Shown here: positions 16,788 through 25,913 of the stretch, piece by piece
How the letters are laid out: each line of letters opens with the position of its first letter
Numbering within the stretch: position 1 is the stretch's first letter
Made by a program: the position numbers and the translations under genes
Notes under the pieces: generated by a model
Databases searched by the model: none
Told to the model about the DNA's origin: nothing
Seen by the model: the letters and a program-made list of their open reading frames with translations, nothing else
Source of the DNA: Burkholderiaceae bacterium
GTDB lineage: Bacteria > Pseudomonadota > Gammaproteobacteria > Burkholderiales > Burkholderiaceae_C
Assembly: GCA_030123545.1 (NCBI GenBank)
Contig: CP126124.1
Span: 1,922,001 to 1,986,000, forward strand
DNA length: 64,000 bases
Reading direction: 5' to 3'

Positions 16788-16821
16788 AGCTGCCGACCCC
16801 CGCGCGCGGCGACGCGCCAGC

Positions 16822-16848
16822 AAGAGGGGGCGGTTTGCCCCCTTTTTT
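16822..16848 (+). terminator. Rho-independent terminator/attenuator between rpsB and tsf
   Basis: AGGGGGC (16825-16831), loop GGTTT, GCCCCCT (16837-16843), followed by a run of T to 16848 and flanked on the left by AAG that can extend the stem. This is a textbook intrinsic terminator shape, and it would reduce read-through from rpsB into tsf. Confidence 0.85.
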
Positions 16849-16959
16849 GAGCCGATCGCCGGGCACGGCGGCGAAATGAGGTTGAAACGGGGTCGAAACG
16901 GATCCGACCCGACCGGATTGAACAGAACTGAACTGAACGAACGAGCGACGGAGAACGAA

Positions 16960-17883
16960 ATGGTTGCAATCAACGCAAGCATGGTGGCCCAACTGCGCGG
17001 CAAGACCGACGCGCCGATGATGGAATGCAAGAAGGCGCTGACCGAGGCCGGCGGCGACATGGACAAGGCCGAGGAGCTGCTGCGCATCAAGCTCGGCAGC
17101 AAGGCCGGCAAGGCCGCGGCGCGGATCACGGCCGAGGGCGTGGTCGCAAGCTTCATCGAAGGCAGCACCGGCGCGCTGATCGAGATCAACTGCGAAACCG
17201 ATTTCGTCACCCGCAACGACAGCTTCCAGGCGCTGGCGAAGGCGGCCGCCGAACTGATCGCACGCCATGATCCGGCCGACCTGGCGGCGCTCGGCGCGCT
17301 TGCGCACACGCAGGACAGCTATGGCCCGACGCTGGAGGACGTGCGCCGAGGACTGATCGGCAAGATCGGCGAGAACATGAGCTTTCGCCGCTTCAAGCGC
17401 TTCGCATCGAAGCACCACCTGACCAGCTACATGCACGGCACGCGCATCGGTGTCGTCGTCGAGTACGACGGCGACGAGACCGCGGCGCGCGATGTCGCGA
17501 TGCATGTCGCGGCGATGAAGCCGGTCGCGCTCTCCAGTGCCGACGTGCCGGCCGAACTGGTTGCGCGCGAGCGCACGATCGCATCCGCGAAGGCCGCCGA
17601 GGACGCGGCAGCGGCCCAGGCCGCGGGCAAGCCGGTGCAGTCGGCCGAAATCGTCGCAAAAAGGGTCGAGGGCGGGGTGCAGAAGTTCCTCAAGGAGGTC
17701 TCGCTTTTGAACCAGCCGTTCGTCAAGAACGACAAGCAGTCGGTCGAGCAGATGCTGAAGGAAAAGGGCACGACGATCCGCTCGTTCACGCTGTACGTGG
17801 TCGGCGAGGGGATCGAGAAGAAGGCCGACGACTTCGCTGCCGAGGTCGCGGCCCAGGTGGCCGCGGCGAAGCAGGCCGGCTGA
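16960..17883 (+). CDS. tsf: Translation elongation factor Ts
   Basis: EF-Ts exchanges GDP for GTP on EF-Tu. The 307-residue protein has the N-terminal UBA-like domain (MVAQLRGKTDAPMMECKKAL), the core with EINCETDFVTRND, which inserts into EF-Tu, and the C-terminal coiled-coil and dimerisation parts. Length is normal. The ATG at 16960 is preceded by CGGAG seven bases upstream. The leader contains a short run of overlapping GAACTGAAC/GAACGA units, possibly simple repeats. It is followed by pyrH in the conserved rpsB-tsf-pyrH-frr order. Confidence 0.98.
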   Translation: MVAINASMVAQLRGKTDAPMMECKKALTEAGGDMDKAEELLRIKLGSKAGKAAARITAEGVVASFIEGSTGALIEINCETDFVTRNDSFQALAKAAAELIARHDPADLAALGALAHTQDSYGPTLEDVRRGLIGKIGENMSFRRFKRFASKHHLTSYMHGTRIGVVVEYDGDETAARDVAMHVAAMKPVALSSADVPAELVARERTIASAKAAEDAAAAQAAGKPVQSAEIVAKRVEGGVQKFLKEVSLLNQPFVKNDKQSVEQMLKEKGTTIRSFTLYVVGEGIEKKADDFAAEVAAQVAAAKQAG

Positions 17884-18032
17884 AGAGAACCCCGTCGCGC
17901 GCGCTGGACCTGCCGTTGGATTAAGCACCGTTTAAGCTTGGGCCCCGATACTGGCGGACCGGTCGTGACCATGGCGTGATCCTGCGGCCCGTGCACGAAC
18001 TCAACAAAAACGCCTCTCCAGGAGTTGCTCCG

Positions 18033-18755
18033 ATGCCTGCAGCCAAACCCGCGTACAAGCGCATCCTGCTGAAGCTGTCGGGCGAGGCGCTGATGGGCGA
18101 CGACCCGTTCGGCATCAACCAGGCGACGATCGTGCGCATGGTCGAGGAGATCGCCGAGGTGATCCGGCGCGAGGTCGAGCTCGCGGTCGTGATCGGCGGC
18201 GGCAACATCTTTCGCGGCGTCGCCGGCGGCGCGGTCGGCATGGACCGCGCGACCGCCGACTACATGGGGATGCTGGCGACGGTGATGAACGCGCTGGCGC
18301 TGGCCGACGCGATGAACAAGGCCGGGCTGACCGCGCGCGTGATGTCGGCGATCGCGATCGAGCAAGTGGTCGAGCCGTACGTGCGGCCGAAGGCGCTGCA
18401 GTACCTGGAAGAAGGCAAGGTCGTGGTGTTCGCCGCCGGCACCGGCAATCCGTTCTTCACGACCGACACCGCGGCCGCGCTGCGCGGCGCGGAGATCGGC
18501 GCCGAGCTGGTGCTGAAGGCGACCAAGGTCGACGGGGTGTACTCGGCCGACCCGCACAAGGACCGCGATGCGACCCGCTACAGCCGCCTCACGTTCGACG
18601 AGGCGATCATCCGCAACCTGGGCATCATGGACGCGACCGCGTTCGCGCTGTGCCGCGACCAGAAGCTGCCGATCAAGGTGTTCTCCATCTTCAAGCCCGG
18701 AGCGCTGCTGCGGGTCGTGATGGGCGAGGACGAGGGCACGCTGGTGCACGTCTGA
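18033..18755 (+). CDS. pyrH: Uridylate (UMP) kinase
   Basis: This hexameric bacterial UMP kinase makes UDP from UMP with ATP. The 240-residue sequence shows RILLKLSGEALMG near the N-terminus (phosphate-binding Lys and Gly), VVIGGGNIFRG, RATADYMGMLATVMNALAL, FAAGTGNPFFTTDTAAALR and KVDGVYSADPHKD, all diagnostic of PyrH rather than eukaryote-type UMP/CMP kinases. CCAGGAG lies eight bases before the ATG at 18033. The gap to frr is 10 bases, so the two are co-transcribed. Confidence 0.98.
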   Translation: MPAAKPAYKRILLKLSGEALMGDDPFGINQATIVRMVEEIAEVIRREVELAVVIGGGNIFRGVAGGAVGMDRATADYMGMLATVMNALALADAMNKAGLTARVMSAIAIEQVVEPYVRPKALQYLEEGKVVVFAAGTGNPFFTTDTAAALRGAEIGAELVLKATKVDGVYSADPHKDRDATRYSRLTFDEAIIRNLGIMDATAFALCRDQKLPIKVFSIFKPGALLRVVMGEDEGTLVHV

Positions 18756-18765
18756 GGAGAAGAGC

Positions 18766-19326
18766 ATGACGATCGCCGAGATCAGGAAGACCACCGAGGC
18801 CAAAATGGACCAGTCCATCGCGGCGTTCAAGACCAACCTCACCAAGATCCGGACCGGGCGCGCCAATCCGGGGCTGCTCGACACCGTGCATGTCGACTAC
18901 TACGGATCGATGGTGCCGATCAGCCAGGTCGCGAACGTGGCGCTGCTGGACGCGCGCACGATCAGCGTGCAGCCCTGGGAGAAGGGCATGGGCGCGAAGA
19001 TCGAGAAGGCGATCCGCGACAGCGACCTCGGGCTGAACCCGGCGTCCATGGGCGACCTGATCCGGGTGCCGATGCCGCCGATGAGCGAGGAGCGGCGCCG
19101 CGAGATGACCAAGATCGTGCGCGGCGAAGGCGAGAGCGCGAAGATCGCGGTGCGAAACCTGCGCCGCGACGCGAACGAGGCGATCAAGAAGCTGGTCAAG
19201 GACAAGACCGCGACCGAGGACGAGCAAAAGCGCGCCGAAGCCGACATCCAGAAGACCACCGACCGGCACGTGGCCGAGGTCGATCGCCTGGTGACGGCCA
19301 AGGAACAGGACATCATGGCCGTGTAA
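18766..19326 (+). CDS. frr: Ribosome recycling factor
   Basis: With EF-G, RRF splits the post-termination ribosome. The 186-residue protein (normal is 185-187) shows the two-domain pattern: the helical segment KMDQSIAAFKTNLTKIRTGR with the invariant Arg cluster, the beta domain DYYGSMVPISQVANV, and the C-terminal helix bundle with RDANEAIKKLVKDKTATEDE. GAGGAG lies just before the ATG. It sits 10 bases after pyrH and 13 bases before uppS. Confidence 0.98.
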   Translation: MTIAEIRKTTEAKMDQSIAAFKTNLTKIRTGRANPGLLDTVHVDYYGSMVPISQVANVALLDARTISVQPWEKGMGAKIEKAIRDSDLGLNPASMGDLIRVPMPPMSEERRREMTKIVRGEGESAKIAVRNLRRDANEAIKKLVKDKTATEDEQKRAEADIQKTTDRHVAEVDRLVTAKEQDIMAV

Positions 19327-19339
19327 CGGCTGCAGGCGC

Positions 19340-20089
19340 ATGCGCACCCCGATCTCGCATTCCGACATGAGGCAGACCCCGCACCACATCGCGATCGTGA
19401 TGGACGGCAACGGCCGCTGGGCGAACCGTCGCCTGATGCCGCGGTTCGCCGGGCACCGCCAGGGCGTCGAGTCGCTGAGCCGCTGCGTGCGCGCCTGCGC
19501 GGCGCGCGGGGTCGCGGTGCTGACCGTGTTCGCGTTTTCGTCCGAGAACTGGAACCGCCCCGCCGACGAGGTGTCGGGCCTGATGCAACTGCTGGTGAAG
19601 GCGCTCGCGCGCGAGGTGCCGAAGCTGCAGCGCGAAGGGGTGCAGTTGCACTTCGTCGGCGAGCGCGCATCGCTCGCGCCTGACATCAGCGCCGGACTGG
19701 CCGAAGCCGAGGCGGCGACCGCGCCGAACCGGCGCCTGGTGCTGAACGTCTGCTTCAACTACGGCGGCCGCTGGGACATCGCGCAGGCGGCGGCGCGGGT
19801 CGCGGCGCAGGGCCTGCCGTTGAGCGACGAAACCATCGCGCGAGCGCTGGCGCTGGCCCATGTGCCCGATCCGGACCTGCTGATCCGCACCGGCGGCGAG
19901 CAGCGCATCAGCAACTTCCTGCTGTGGCAGGCCGCGTATTCGGAGCTCTATTTCAGCGACAAGCTCTGGCCCGAGTTCGACGAGGCCGAACTCGACGCGG
20001 CGATCGACGCGTTCAACCAGCGCGAGCGACGGTTCGGCAAGACCTCGGCGCAGATCGCCGCGGCCGAGGGCGAGCGCCAGGCGGCGTAG
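19340..20089 (+). CDS. uppS: Undecaprenyl diphosphate synthase (cis-prenyltransferase)
   Basis: The enzyme condenses isopentenyl-PP units to give the lipid carrier for peptidoglycan and LPS. Of 249 residues, the start of the catalytic domain is clear: HIAIVMDGNGRWANRRLMPR (catalytic Asp and P-loop), then FAFSSENWNRP and, near the C-terminus, DPDLLIRTGGEQRISNFLLW with Arg and Glu/Ser for the magnesium and diphosphate site. ATG 19340 was taken; an in-frame ATG at 19367 (MRQTP) would also keep the whole domain. It lies between frr and cdsA in the usual order. Confidence 0.97.
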   Translation: MRTPISHSDMRQTPHHIAIVMDGNGRWANRRLMPRFAGHRQGVESLSRCVRACAARGVAVLTVFAFSSENWNRPADEVSGLMQLLVKALAREVPKLQREGVQLHFVGERASLAPDISAGLAEAEAATAPNRRLVLNVCFNYGGRWDIAQAAARVAAQGLPLSDETIARALALAHVPDPDLLIRTGGEQRISNFLLWQAAYSELYFSDKLWPEFDEAELDAAIDAFNQRERRFGKTSAQIAAAEGERQAA

Positions 20090-20130
20090 CCCGCACGGCT
20101 GGGCCGCATCCGCCCGAAGCCCGCAGCGCC

Positions 20131-20973
20131 ATGCTCAAGCAACGCATCATCACCGCCGCGATCCTGCTGGCCGTTCTGCTGCCGGCGCTGTTCTACCCCG
20201 AGCCGCAGCCGTTCAACGCGGTCGCGCTGATCCTGATCGCGGCCGCGGGCTGGGAATGGGCACGGCTGAACGGCTGCGGCGGTGCAGTCGCCTGGGCAGC
20301 GGGCGCGGTCTGCGTGCTGCTGTGCCTGGCCGGCTGGGCCGCGGGCCTGCCGACCCGGGCCACGCCCTGGCTCTGGCGCGGCGTCGGTGCCGTCTGGGTC
20401 GTCGTCGGCATCCTGCTGCTGCGATACGGTGTCGCCGGTTGGCCGCGCATCGCGCGGCCGCTGCGGATCGTCGTCGGCCTCGCCGCGTTGTGCGCCGCCT
20501 GGCTCGCGTTGGCGCAGGCGCGCGCGATCGGCATCAACTTCCTGCTGTCGATCCTGCTGCTGGTCTGGGTCGCGGACGTGTTCGCGTACGCGGCCGGGCG
20601 TACGCTCGGCCTGCGTTTCACGCGCCGGCGACTGGCGCCCGGCATCAGCCCCGGCAAGAGCTGGGAAGGGGTCTGGGGCGCGCTGGTCGGGGTCGTGCTG
20701 ATGGCGGTCGCCTGGGTCTGGGCCGACACGCGCTGGCAGGCTCAGGTCCCCAGCCTGTACAGCCGCCTCGCGGCGCACGGCTGGTGGTTGCTGCCGGCAG
20801 TTTTGTTTCTCGTCGCGATGAGCGTGGTCGGCGACCTGGTCGAGTCGCTGGTCAAGCGCAGCGCCGGCGTGAAGGACAGCAGCGGCCTGCTTCCCGGCCA
20901 CGGCGGCGTGCTGGACCGGGTCGACGCGCTGCTGCCGACGCTGCCACTGGCGATGATGCTGGCCACCTGGTGA
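20131..20973 (+). CDS. cdsA: Phosphatidate cytidylyltransferase (CDP-diacylglycerol synthase)
   Basis: This inner-membrane enzyme joins CTP and phosphatidic acid to form CDP-diacylglycerol, the branch point of phospholipid synthesis. The 280-residue protein has about seven to eight hydrophobic helices (ILLAVLLPALFYP, VALILIAAAGWEWARLNG and others). It ends in the CDP-DAG synthase signature SLVKRSAGVKDSSGLLPGHG followed by GVLDRVDALL. The ATG at 20131 has no strong ribosome-binding site. The stop overlaps a possible GTG start of dxr. Confidence 0.95.
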   Translation: MLKQRIITAAILLAVLLPALFYPEPQPFNAVALILIAAAGWEWARLNGCGGAVAWAAGAVCVLLCLAGWAAGLPTRATPWLWRGVGAVWVVVGILLLRYGVAGWPRIARPLRIVVGLAALCAAWLALAQARAIGINFLLSILLLVWVADVFAYAAGRTLGLRFTRRRLAPGISPGKSWEGVWGALVGVVLMAVAWVWADTRWQAQVPSLYSRLAAHGWWLLPAVLFLVAMSVVGDLVESLVKRSAGVKDSSGLLPGHGGVLDRVDALLPTLPLAMMLATW

Positions 20974-20978
20974 CGACG

Positions 20979-22169
20979 ATGGCGCAGCGCATCACCATCC
21001 TCGGCTCGACCGGATCGATCGGCGTCAGCACGCTGGAGGTGATCGCGCTGCATCCGGAGCGGTTCGAGGTGTTCGCGCTCAGTGCGGCGACCCGGGTCGA
21101 TCTGCTGCTCGCGCAATGCGCGCGTTTTCGCCCGCGCTATGCGGTCATGCTGGATCCGGCCGCGGGGCGGCTGCTGGCCGAAAAAATCAAGGCAAATTAC
21201 CTCGATGTCGAGGTGCTGTATGGTGCTGATGCTATATCAATGATAGCGTCGCACGAGCGCACCGAGACCGTGATGGCGGCGATCGTCGGCGCCGCCGGGC
21301 TCGCGCCCTGCCTCGCCGCGGCGCGCGCGGGCAAGCGCCTGCTGCTGGCGAACAAGGAGGCGCTGGTGGTCGGCGGCGAGGTGTTCCTGCGTGCGGTGCG
21401 CGAGGGCGGCGGGGCGCTGCTGCCGATCGACAGCGAGCACTCGGCGATCTTCCAGTCGCTGCCCGAGGACCCGGCGAACTGGCCCGAGCGCATCGACAAG
21501 ATCATCCTGACCGCGTCCGGTGGGCCGTTTCGCACGCGCGATCCGAACACGTTTGCCGCGGTCACGCCGGACCAGGCCTGCGCGCATCCGAACTGGGTGA
21601 TGGGGCGCAAGATTTCGGTCGATTCGGCGACAATGATGAACAAGGCGCTCGAGGTGATCGAGGCGCGCTACCTGTTCGGCGTGTCGCCGCGGCAACTCGA
21701 GGTGGTGATCCATCCGCAGAGCGTGATCCATTCGATGGTCCAGTACCGCGATGCGTCGGTGATCGCGCAGCTCGGCACGCCGGACATGCGCGTACCGATC
21801 GCCTACGGTCTCGCGTGGCCCGAGCGCATCGCGTCCGGCGCGCCGGCGCTGGATTTCCGATCGCTCGCGGCGATGACGTTCGAGTCGCTTCATGAGGCCG
21901 GGCATGCCGAGCGGTTTCCCGGGCTGCGGCTTGCCTGGCAGGCGCTGGATGCGGCGTCCGGCAGCACCGCGGTGCTGAATGCGGCGAACGAGGTCGCGGT
22001 CGACGCATTCCTGGCGCGGCGCATCCGCTTCGACCAGATTCACCAGGTCAATGTCGAAACCCTGGAACAGGTTGCGGTTGCGCCGGCGCATGCGCTGGAC
22101 GAACTGCTTGGCCTCGACGCACGAGCCCGTGCGTCGGCGCAGAGCGTGGTGCAGCGACTTGCCACCTGA
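20979..22169 (+). CDS. dxr: 1-deoxy-D-xylulose 5-phosphate reductoisomerase
   Basis: The enzyme makes MEP from DXP with NADPH in the non-mevalonate isoprenoid pathway, feeding UppS next door. The 396-residue protein shows the NADPH motif RITILGSTGSIGVSTL, the substrate and metal-binding LLPIDSEHSAIFQSL and LTASGGPFRTR, and MGRKISVDSATMMNKALEVI. An alternative GTG at 20970, overlapping the cdsA stop, would add three residues. In the linker around residues 75-95 (EVLYGADAISMIASH) lies a GCTAT...ATAGC motif like the core of the dispersed repeats, though this could be native sequence. Confidence 0.97.
   Translation: MAQRITILGSTGSIGVSTLEVIALHPERFEVFALSAATRVDLLLAQCARFRPRYAVMLDPAAGRLLAEKIKANYLDVEVLYGADAISMIASHERTETVMAAIVGAAGLAPCLAAARAGKRLLLANKEALVVGGEVFLRAVREGGGALLPIDSEHSAIFQSLPEDPANWPERIDKIILTASGGPFRTRDPNTFAAVTPDQACAHPNWVMGRKISVDSATMMNKALEVIEARYLFGVSPRQLEVVIHPQSVIHSMVQYRDASVIAQLGTPDMRVPIAYGLAWPERIASGAPALDFRSLAAMTFESLHEAGHAERFPGLRLAWQALDAASGSTAVLNAANEVAVDAFLARRIRFDQIHQVNVETLEQVAVAPAHALDELLGLDARARASAQSVVQRLAT
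21231..21247. repeat. Possible GCTAT-type repeat core, copy 4 (inside dxr)
   Basis: GCTATATCAATGATAGC resembles the 17-18-base core of the dispersed repeats (GCTAT, about seven bases, ATAGC). The upstream GAAGCC half is not obvious, so this copy is the least certain. Confidence 0.4.
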
Positions 22170-22187
22170 TGCATCGGAGGGGTCGAA

Positions 22188-23561
22188 ATGCTGACGCTCA
22201 TCGCCTTCATCGTTGCGCTGGCCGTGCTGATCGCGGTCCACGAATACGGGCATTACCGGGTCGCGGTCGCATGCGGCGTCAAGGTGCTGCGCTTTTCGAT
22301 CGGCTTCGGCCGGCCGCTGCTGCGCTGGCAGCCGCGGCGCCAGAAGCATGGCCAGGCGACCGAGTTCGTGATCGGCGCCTTTCCGGTCGGCGGCTACGTG
22401 CGCATGCTCGACGAGCGCGAGGCGCCGGTCGAGGCCGAAGAGCGGCATCTCGCGTTCAACAACCAGCCCCTGGCGAAGCGCGCGGCGATCGTCGCCGCCG
22501 GCCCGATCGCGAACCTGCTGCTGGCGGTGCTGCTGTATGCGCTGGTCAACTGGACCGGCATGCAGGAGCCGCGCGCGATCCTCGGCAGCCCGGTGCCAGG
22601 GTCCGTGGCTGCGCAGGCGGGCCTGCACGGCGGCGAATTGGTCGAGCGCGCCGGGTTCGAGGGCGACACGCTCGAGCCGGTGCGCTCGTTCGACGCGCTG
22701 ACCTGGCTGCTGACGCGGGGGGCGCTGGACGGGCGCGACGTGCGGCTGCAGATCGGAGGCGCCCAGGGTGCCTCCGCGCGCGAGCTGCGGCTGCCGCTCA
22801 GCGAGATTGACACGCACGACGCCGACGCGACGCTGCTGCGCAAGGTAGGCATCGTCGCGCCGTGGAGCCAACCGGTGATCGGCGAGGTCATGTCGGGCAG
22901 CGCGGCGCAGAAGTCGGGTCTGCGCGAGGGGGATCTGGTCGACCGGATCGGCAGCACGCCGATCTACGATGCGCGCCAGCTGCGCGACACGATTCGCGCG
23001 TCGGTGCAGGGCGCGAAGCCGCTCGCGCAGCGCTGGCGCGTCGAGCGCGCGGGCAAGCAGATCGTGCTCGACGTGACGCCGCAACTGGTGCAGGAGGATG
23101 GCAGGACGGTGGGCCGCATCGGTGCCTACGTCGGCGCGCCGCCCGAGTTCGTGCTGGTGCGCTACGGCCCGCTCGAAGGGCTGTGGGGCGGCGTCACGCG
23201 CACCTGGGAGGTTTCGGCGCTGACGCTGCGCTCGCTCGGGAAGATGGTGATCGGCGAGATGTCGCTGAAGAACCTGAGCGGTCCGGTGACGATCGCGGAC
23301 TACGCGGGCAAGTCCGCGAGCCTCGGCCTCGCGCAGTACCTGTTGTTTCTGGCGGTGATCAGCGTGAGCCTCGGGGTGCTGAATCTGCTGCCGCTGCCGG
23401 TCCTCGATGGGGGGCACCTGATGTATTATCTTTGGGAGGGAGCGACGGGCAAAAGCGTATCGCCGGCATGGATGGAGCGGCTGCAGCGCGGTGGTGTGGC
23501 CGTGCTGCTGCTGATGATGACGATTGCGCTGTTCAACGATTTGACCCGGCTCTTTGGCTGA
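22188..23561 (+). CDS. rseP: RIP metalloprotease RseP (site-2 protease family)
   Basis: This inner-membrane zinc protease cleaves anti-sigma factors such as RseA and remnant signal peptides. In the 457-residue protein the first membrane helix carries the zinc motif HEYGH (H18, E19, H22), followed by two tandem PDZ domains (GVSVGSPVPGSVAAQAGL-like region near 120-150 and GEVMSGSAAQKSGLREGDLV near 215-250). A later helix has NLLPLPVLDGGHLMYYLWE, which supplies the third zinc ligand Asp. CGGAGGGG lies eight bases before the ATG. It stands between dxr and bamA, the standard order. Confidence 0.97.
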   Translation: MLTLIAFIVALAVLIAVHEYGHYRVAVACGVKVLRFSIGFGRPLLRWQPRRQKHGQATEFVIGAFPVGGYVRMLDEREAPVEAEERHLAFNNQPLAKRAAIVAAGPIANLLLAVLLYALVNWTGMQEPRAILGSPVPGSVAAQAGLHGGELVERAGFEGDTLEPVRSFDALTWLLTRGALDGRDVRLQIGGAQGASARELRLPLSEIDTHDADATLLRKVGIVAPWSQPVIGEVMSGSAAQKSGLREGDLVDRIGSTPIYDARQLRDTIRASVQGAKPLAQRWRVERAGKQIVLDVTPQLVQEDGRTVGRIGAYVGAPPEFVLVRYGPLEGLWGGVTRTWEVSALTLRSLGKMVIGEMSLKNLSGPVTIADYAGKSASLGLAQYLLFLAVISVSLGVLNLLPLPVLDGGHLMYYLWEGATGKSVSPAWMERLQRGGVAVLLLMMTIALFNDLTRLFG

Positions 23562-23615
23562 CTTCGGCTGGCATGTGGCCGGCGGCCCGGCACCGGGCCG
23601 GCAATCCCTTTGCTC

Positions 23616-25913
23616 ATGAATAACTACTTCGATTGCTTTCGTCTGCGCACCGCGGCTATGGTGGCGGTCATCGGTCTGGCGGCGGGCGCGGCGGCTGCCG
23701 TCGAACCTTTCACGATCAAGGACATCCAGGTCGAAGGGCTGCAGCGCGTCGAGCCGGGCACCGTGTTCGCGTCGCTGCCGTTTCGCGTCGGCGACACCTA
23801 CACCGACGACAAGGGATCGGCGGCGATCCGCGCGCTGTTCGCGCTCGGTCTGTTCAAGGACGTGAAGCTGGAGACCCGCGGCGACGTGCTGATCGTGGTC
23901 GTAGAGGAACGTCCGACGATCGCCGACGTGCAGTTCGTCGGATCGAAGGAATTCGACAAGAAGACGCTGGCGAAGGCGATGCGCGAAATCGGCCTGGTCG
24001 AGGGCCGACCGTTCGACAACGCGCTGGCCGACAAGGCGCAGCAGGAATTGAAGCGCCAGTACCTCGGCAAAAGCTTCTACAACACGCAGGTGGTGACGAC
24101 GGTCACGCCGATCGAGCGCAACCGGGTCAACCTGACCTTCACGATCACCGAGGGCCAGCCGGCGAAGATCAAGGAGATCCGCGTCGTCGGCAACAAGGCG
24201 TTCAGCGAGTCGACGCTGCGCGACCTGTTCGACCTCGACACCGGCAACTGGCTCAGCTGGTATACCAAGTCCGACCTGTATTCGCGCCCGAAGCTCAACG
24301 CCGACCTCGAGACCTTGCGCTCGTACTACCTCTCGCACGGCTATCTCGAATTCCGGATCGACTCCACACAGGTGGCGCTGTCCCCCGACAAGCTGTCGGT
24401 CTACATCACGGTCAACGTCACCGAGGGCGAGCGCTACGTGGTCAGCGGCGTCGAGTTGCAGGGCAACTACCTCGGCAAGGACGACCTGTTCAAGTCGCTG
24501 GTGAAGATCAAGCCCGGCGAACCATACGACGCCGAAGAGGTGACCGCGACCACCAAGGCGTTCACCGACGAGTTCGCGCGGTTCGGCTTCGCGTTCGCCA
24601 AGGTCGAGGTTCGGCCCGACATCGACCGCGCGCGCGGTCGCGTCGCGTTCACGCTGGTTGCCGACCCGTCGCGCCGGGTCTACGTGCGCCGCATCAACAT
24701 CAGCGGCAACACGCGCACGCGCGACGAGGTGATCCGCCGCGAATTCCGCCAGTTCGAGGATTCCTGGTACGACGGCGCCAAGATCAAGCTCTCGCGCGAC
24801 CGGGTCGACCGGCTCGGCTACTTCACCGAAGTCAACGTGCAGGCGCAGGACGTGCCCGGCGCGCCGGACGAGGTCGATCTGAACGTCAGCGTGAAGGAAA
24901 AGCCAACCGGCAGCATCACGATCGGCGCCGGCTACGGCAGCGCGGACAAGCTGTCGTTCAACTTCGGCATCAGCCAGGACAACGTGTTCGGCTCCGGCAA
25001 CTCGCTCGGTCTGCAGGTGAACACCAGCAAGTACAACAAGGTGATCGTGGTCAGCTCCACCGATCCGTACTTCACGATCGACGGGGTGTCGCGCACGCTG
25101 AACCTGTACTACAAGTCGCAGCAGCCGTACCAGGACCAGGGCGGCGACTACAAGCTCGTCACCGAAGGCGGCAGCATCCGCTTCGGCGTGCCGTTCAGCG
25201 AGGTCGACACCGTGTACTTCGGCGCCGGTCTGGAGCGCACCCGGATCGAGCCCGGCACCGCGATCCCCGCGGTCTACCTGCAGTACGCGGATCGCTACGG
25301 CTACTCCAGCGGCGAGCTGCCGCTGACGATCGGCTGGTCCCGAGACAGCCGCGACAGCGCGTTGGTCCCGACCGAGGGGCGGCTGCAGAGCCTGAACGGG
25401 GAATGGGGCGTGGCCGGCGCCGCGCGCTACATCAAGGGGGACTACCAGATCCAGCAGTACGTGCCGCTGAACAAGCAGTTCTCGATGGCGTTCGCCGGCG
25501 AGATCGGCGCGGGCAAGGCCCTGGGGGACAGCCTGTTCCCCGTGTTCAAGAATTTCTACGGCGGCGGCCTCGGTTCGGTGCGCGGTTTCGAGCAGGGCAC
25601 GCTCGGGCCGCGTGACGTGACCGGATTCATCGTCGGTGGCTCCCGCAAGCTCACGCTCAGCGCCGAACTGAACGCGCCGTTCCCCGGCGCCGGCAACGAC
25701 CGCACGCTGCGCGTGTTCGGCTTCGTCGACGTCGGCAACGTCTGGGGCGACAACGAGCCGGTGCTGGCAAGCACGCTTCGGGCGTCGACCGGCGTCGGTC
25801 TGAGCTGGATCTCGCCGATCGGCCCGCTCAAGTTCGCGATCGCGCAGCCGATCCGCAAGTTCGCCGGCGATAGAATCCAAAGGTTCCAGTTTCAAATCGG
25901 TACCTCCTTCTGA
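23616..25913 (+). CDS. bamA: Outer membrane protein assembly factor BamA
   Basis: This is the central beta-barrel of the BAM complex that inserts outer-membrane proteins. The 765-residue precursor has a signal peptide (cleavage near AAAAVEPF), five POTRA domains (from FTIKDIQVEGLQRVEPGTVF to about residue 420) and a C-terminal 16-strand barrel. The barrel contains VRGFEQGTLGPRD (the conserved VRGF loop that folds into the barrel) and a terminal strand ending in an aromatic residue, QFQIGTSF. ATG 23616 is preferred over an upstream TTG at 23610. The stop overlaps the skp start by one base, so the two are translationally coupled. Confidence 0.98.
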   Translation: MNNYFDCFRLRTAAMVAVIGLAAGAAAAVEPFTIKDIQVEGLQRVEPGTVFASLPFRVGDTYTDDKGSAAIRALFALGLFKDVKLETRGDVLIVVVEERPTIADVQFVGSKEFDKKTLAKAMREIGLVEGRPFDNALADKAQQELKRQYLGKSFYNTQVVTTVTPIERNRVNLTFTITEGQPAKIKEIRVVGNKAFSESTLRDLFDLDTGNWLSWYTKSDLYSRPKLNADLETLRSYYLSHGYLEFRIDSTQVALSPDKLSVYITVNVTEGERYVVSGVELQGNYLGKDDLFKSLVKIKPGEPYDAEEVTATTKAFTDEFARFGFAFAKVEVRPDIDRARGRVAFTLVADPSRRVYVRRINISGNTRTRDEVIRREFRQFEDSWYDGAKIKLSRDRVDRLGYFTEVNVQAQDVPGAPDEVDLNVSVKEKPTGSITIGAGYGSADKLSFNFGISQDNVFGSGNSLGLQVNTSKYNKVIVVSSTDPYFTIDGVSRTLNLYYKSQQPYQDQGGDYKLVTEGGSIRFGVPFSEVDTVYFGAGLERTRIEPGTAIPAVYLQYADRYGYSSGELPLTIGWSRDSRDSALVPTEGRLQSLNGEWGVAGAARYIKGDYQIQQYVPLNKQFSMAFAGEIGAGKALGDSLFPVFKNFYGGGLGSVRGFEQGTLGPRDVTGFIVGGSRKLTLSAELNAPFPGAGNDRTLRVFGFVDVGNVWGDNEPVLASTLRASTGVGLSWISPIGPLKFAIAQPIRKFAGDRIQRFQFQIGTSF

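Noticed and set aside
16915..16950. Tandem GAACTGAAC/GAACGA units before tsf
   Set aside because: The run is too short and irregular to call a real repeat array; probably simple sequence in the leader.
21237..25895. A 1552-codon minus-strand open frame opposite dxr, rseP and bamA
   Set aside because: It is low-complexity, Arg/Asp/Gln-rich and contains no domain. It is an effect of high GC third positions opposite real genes.
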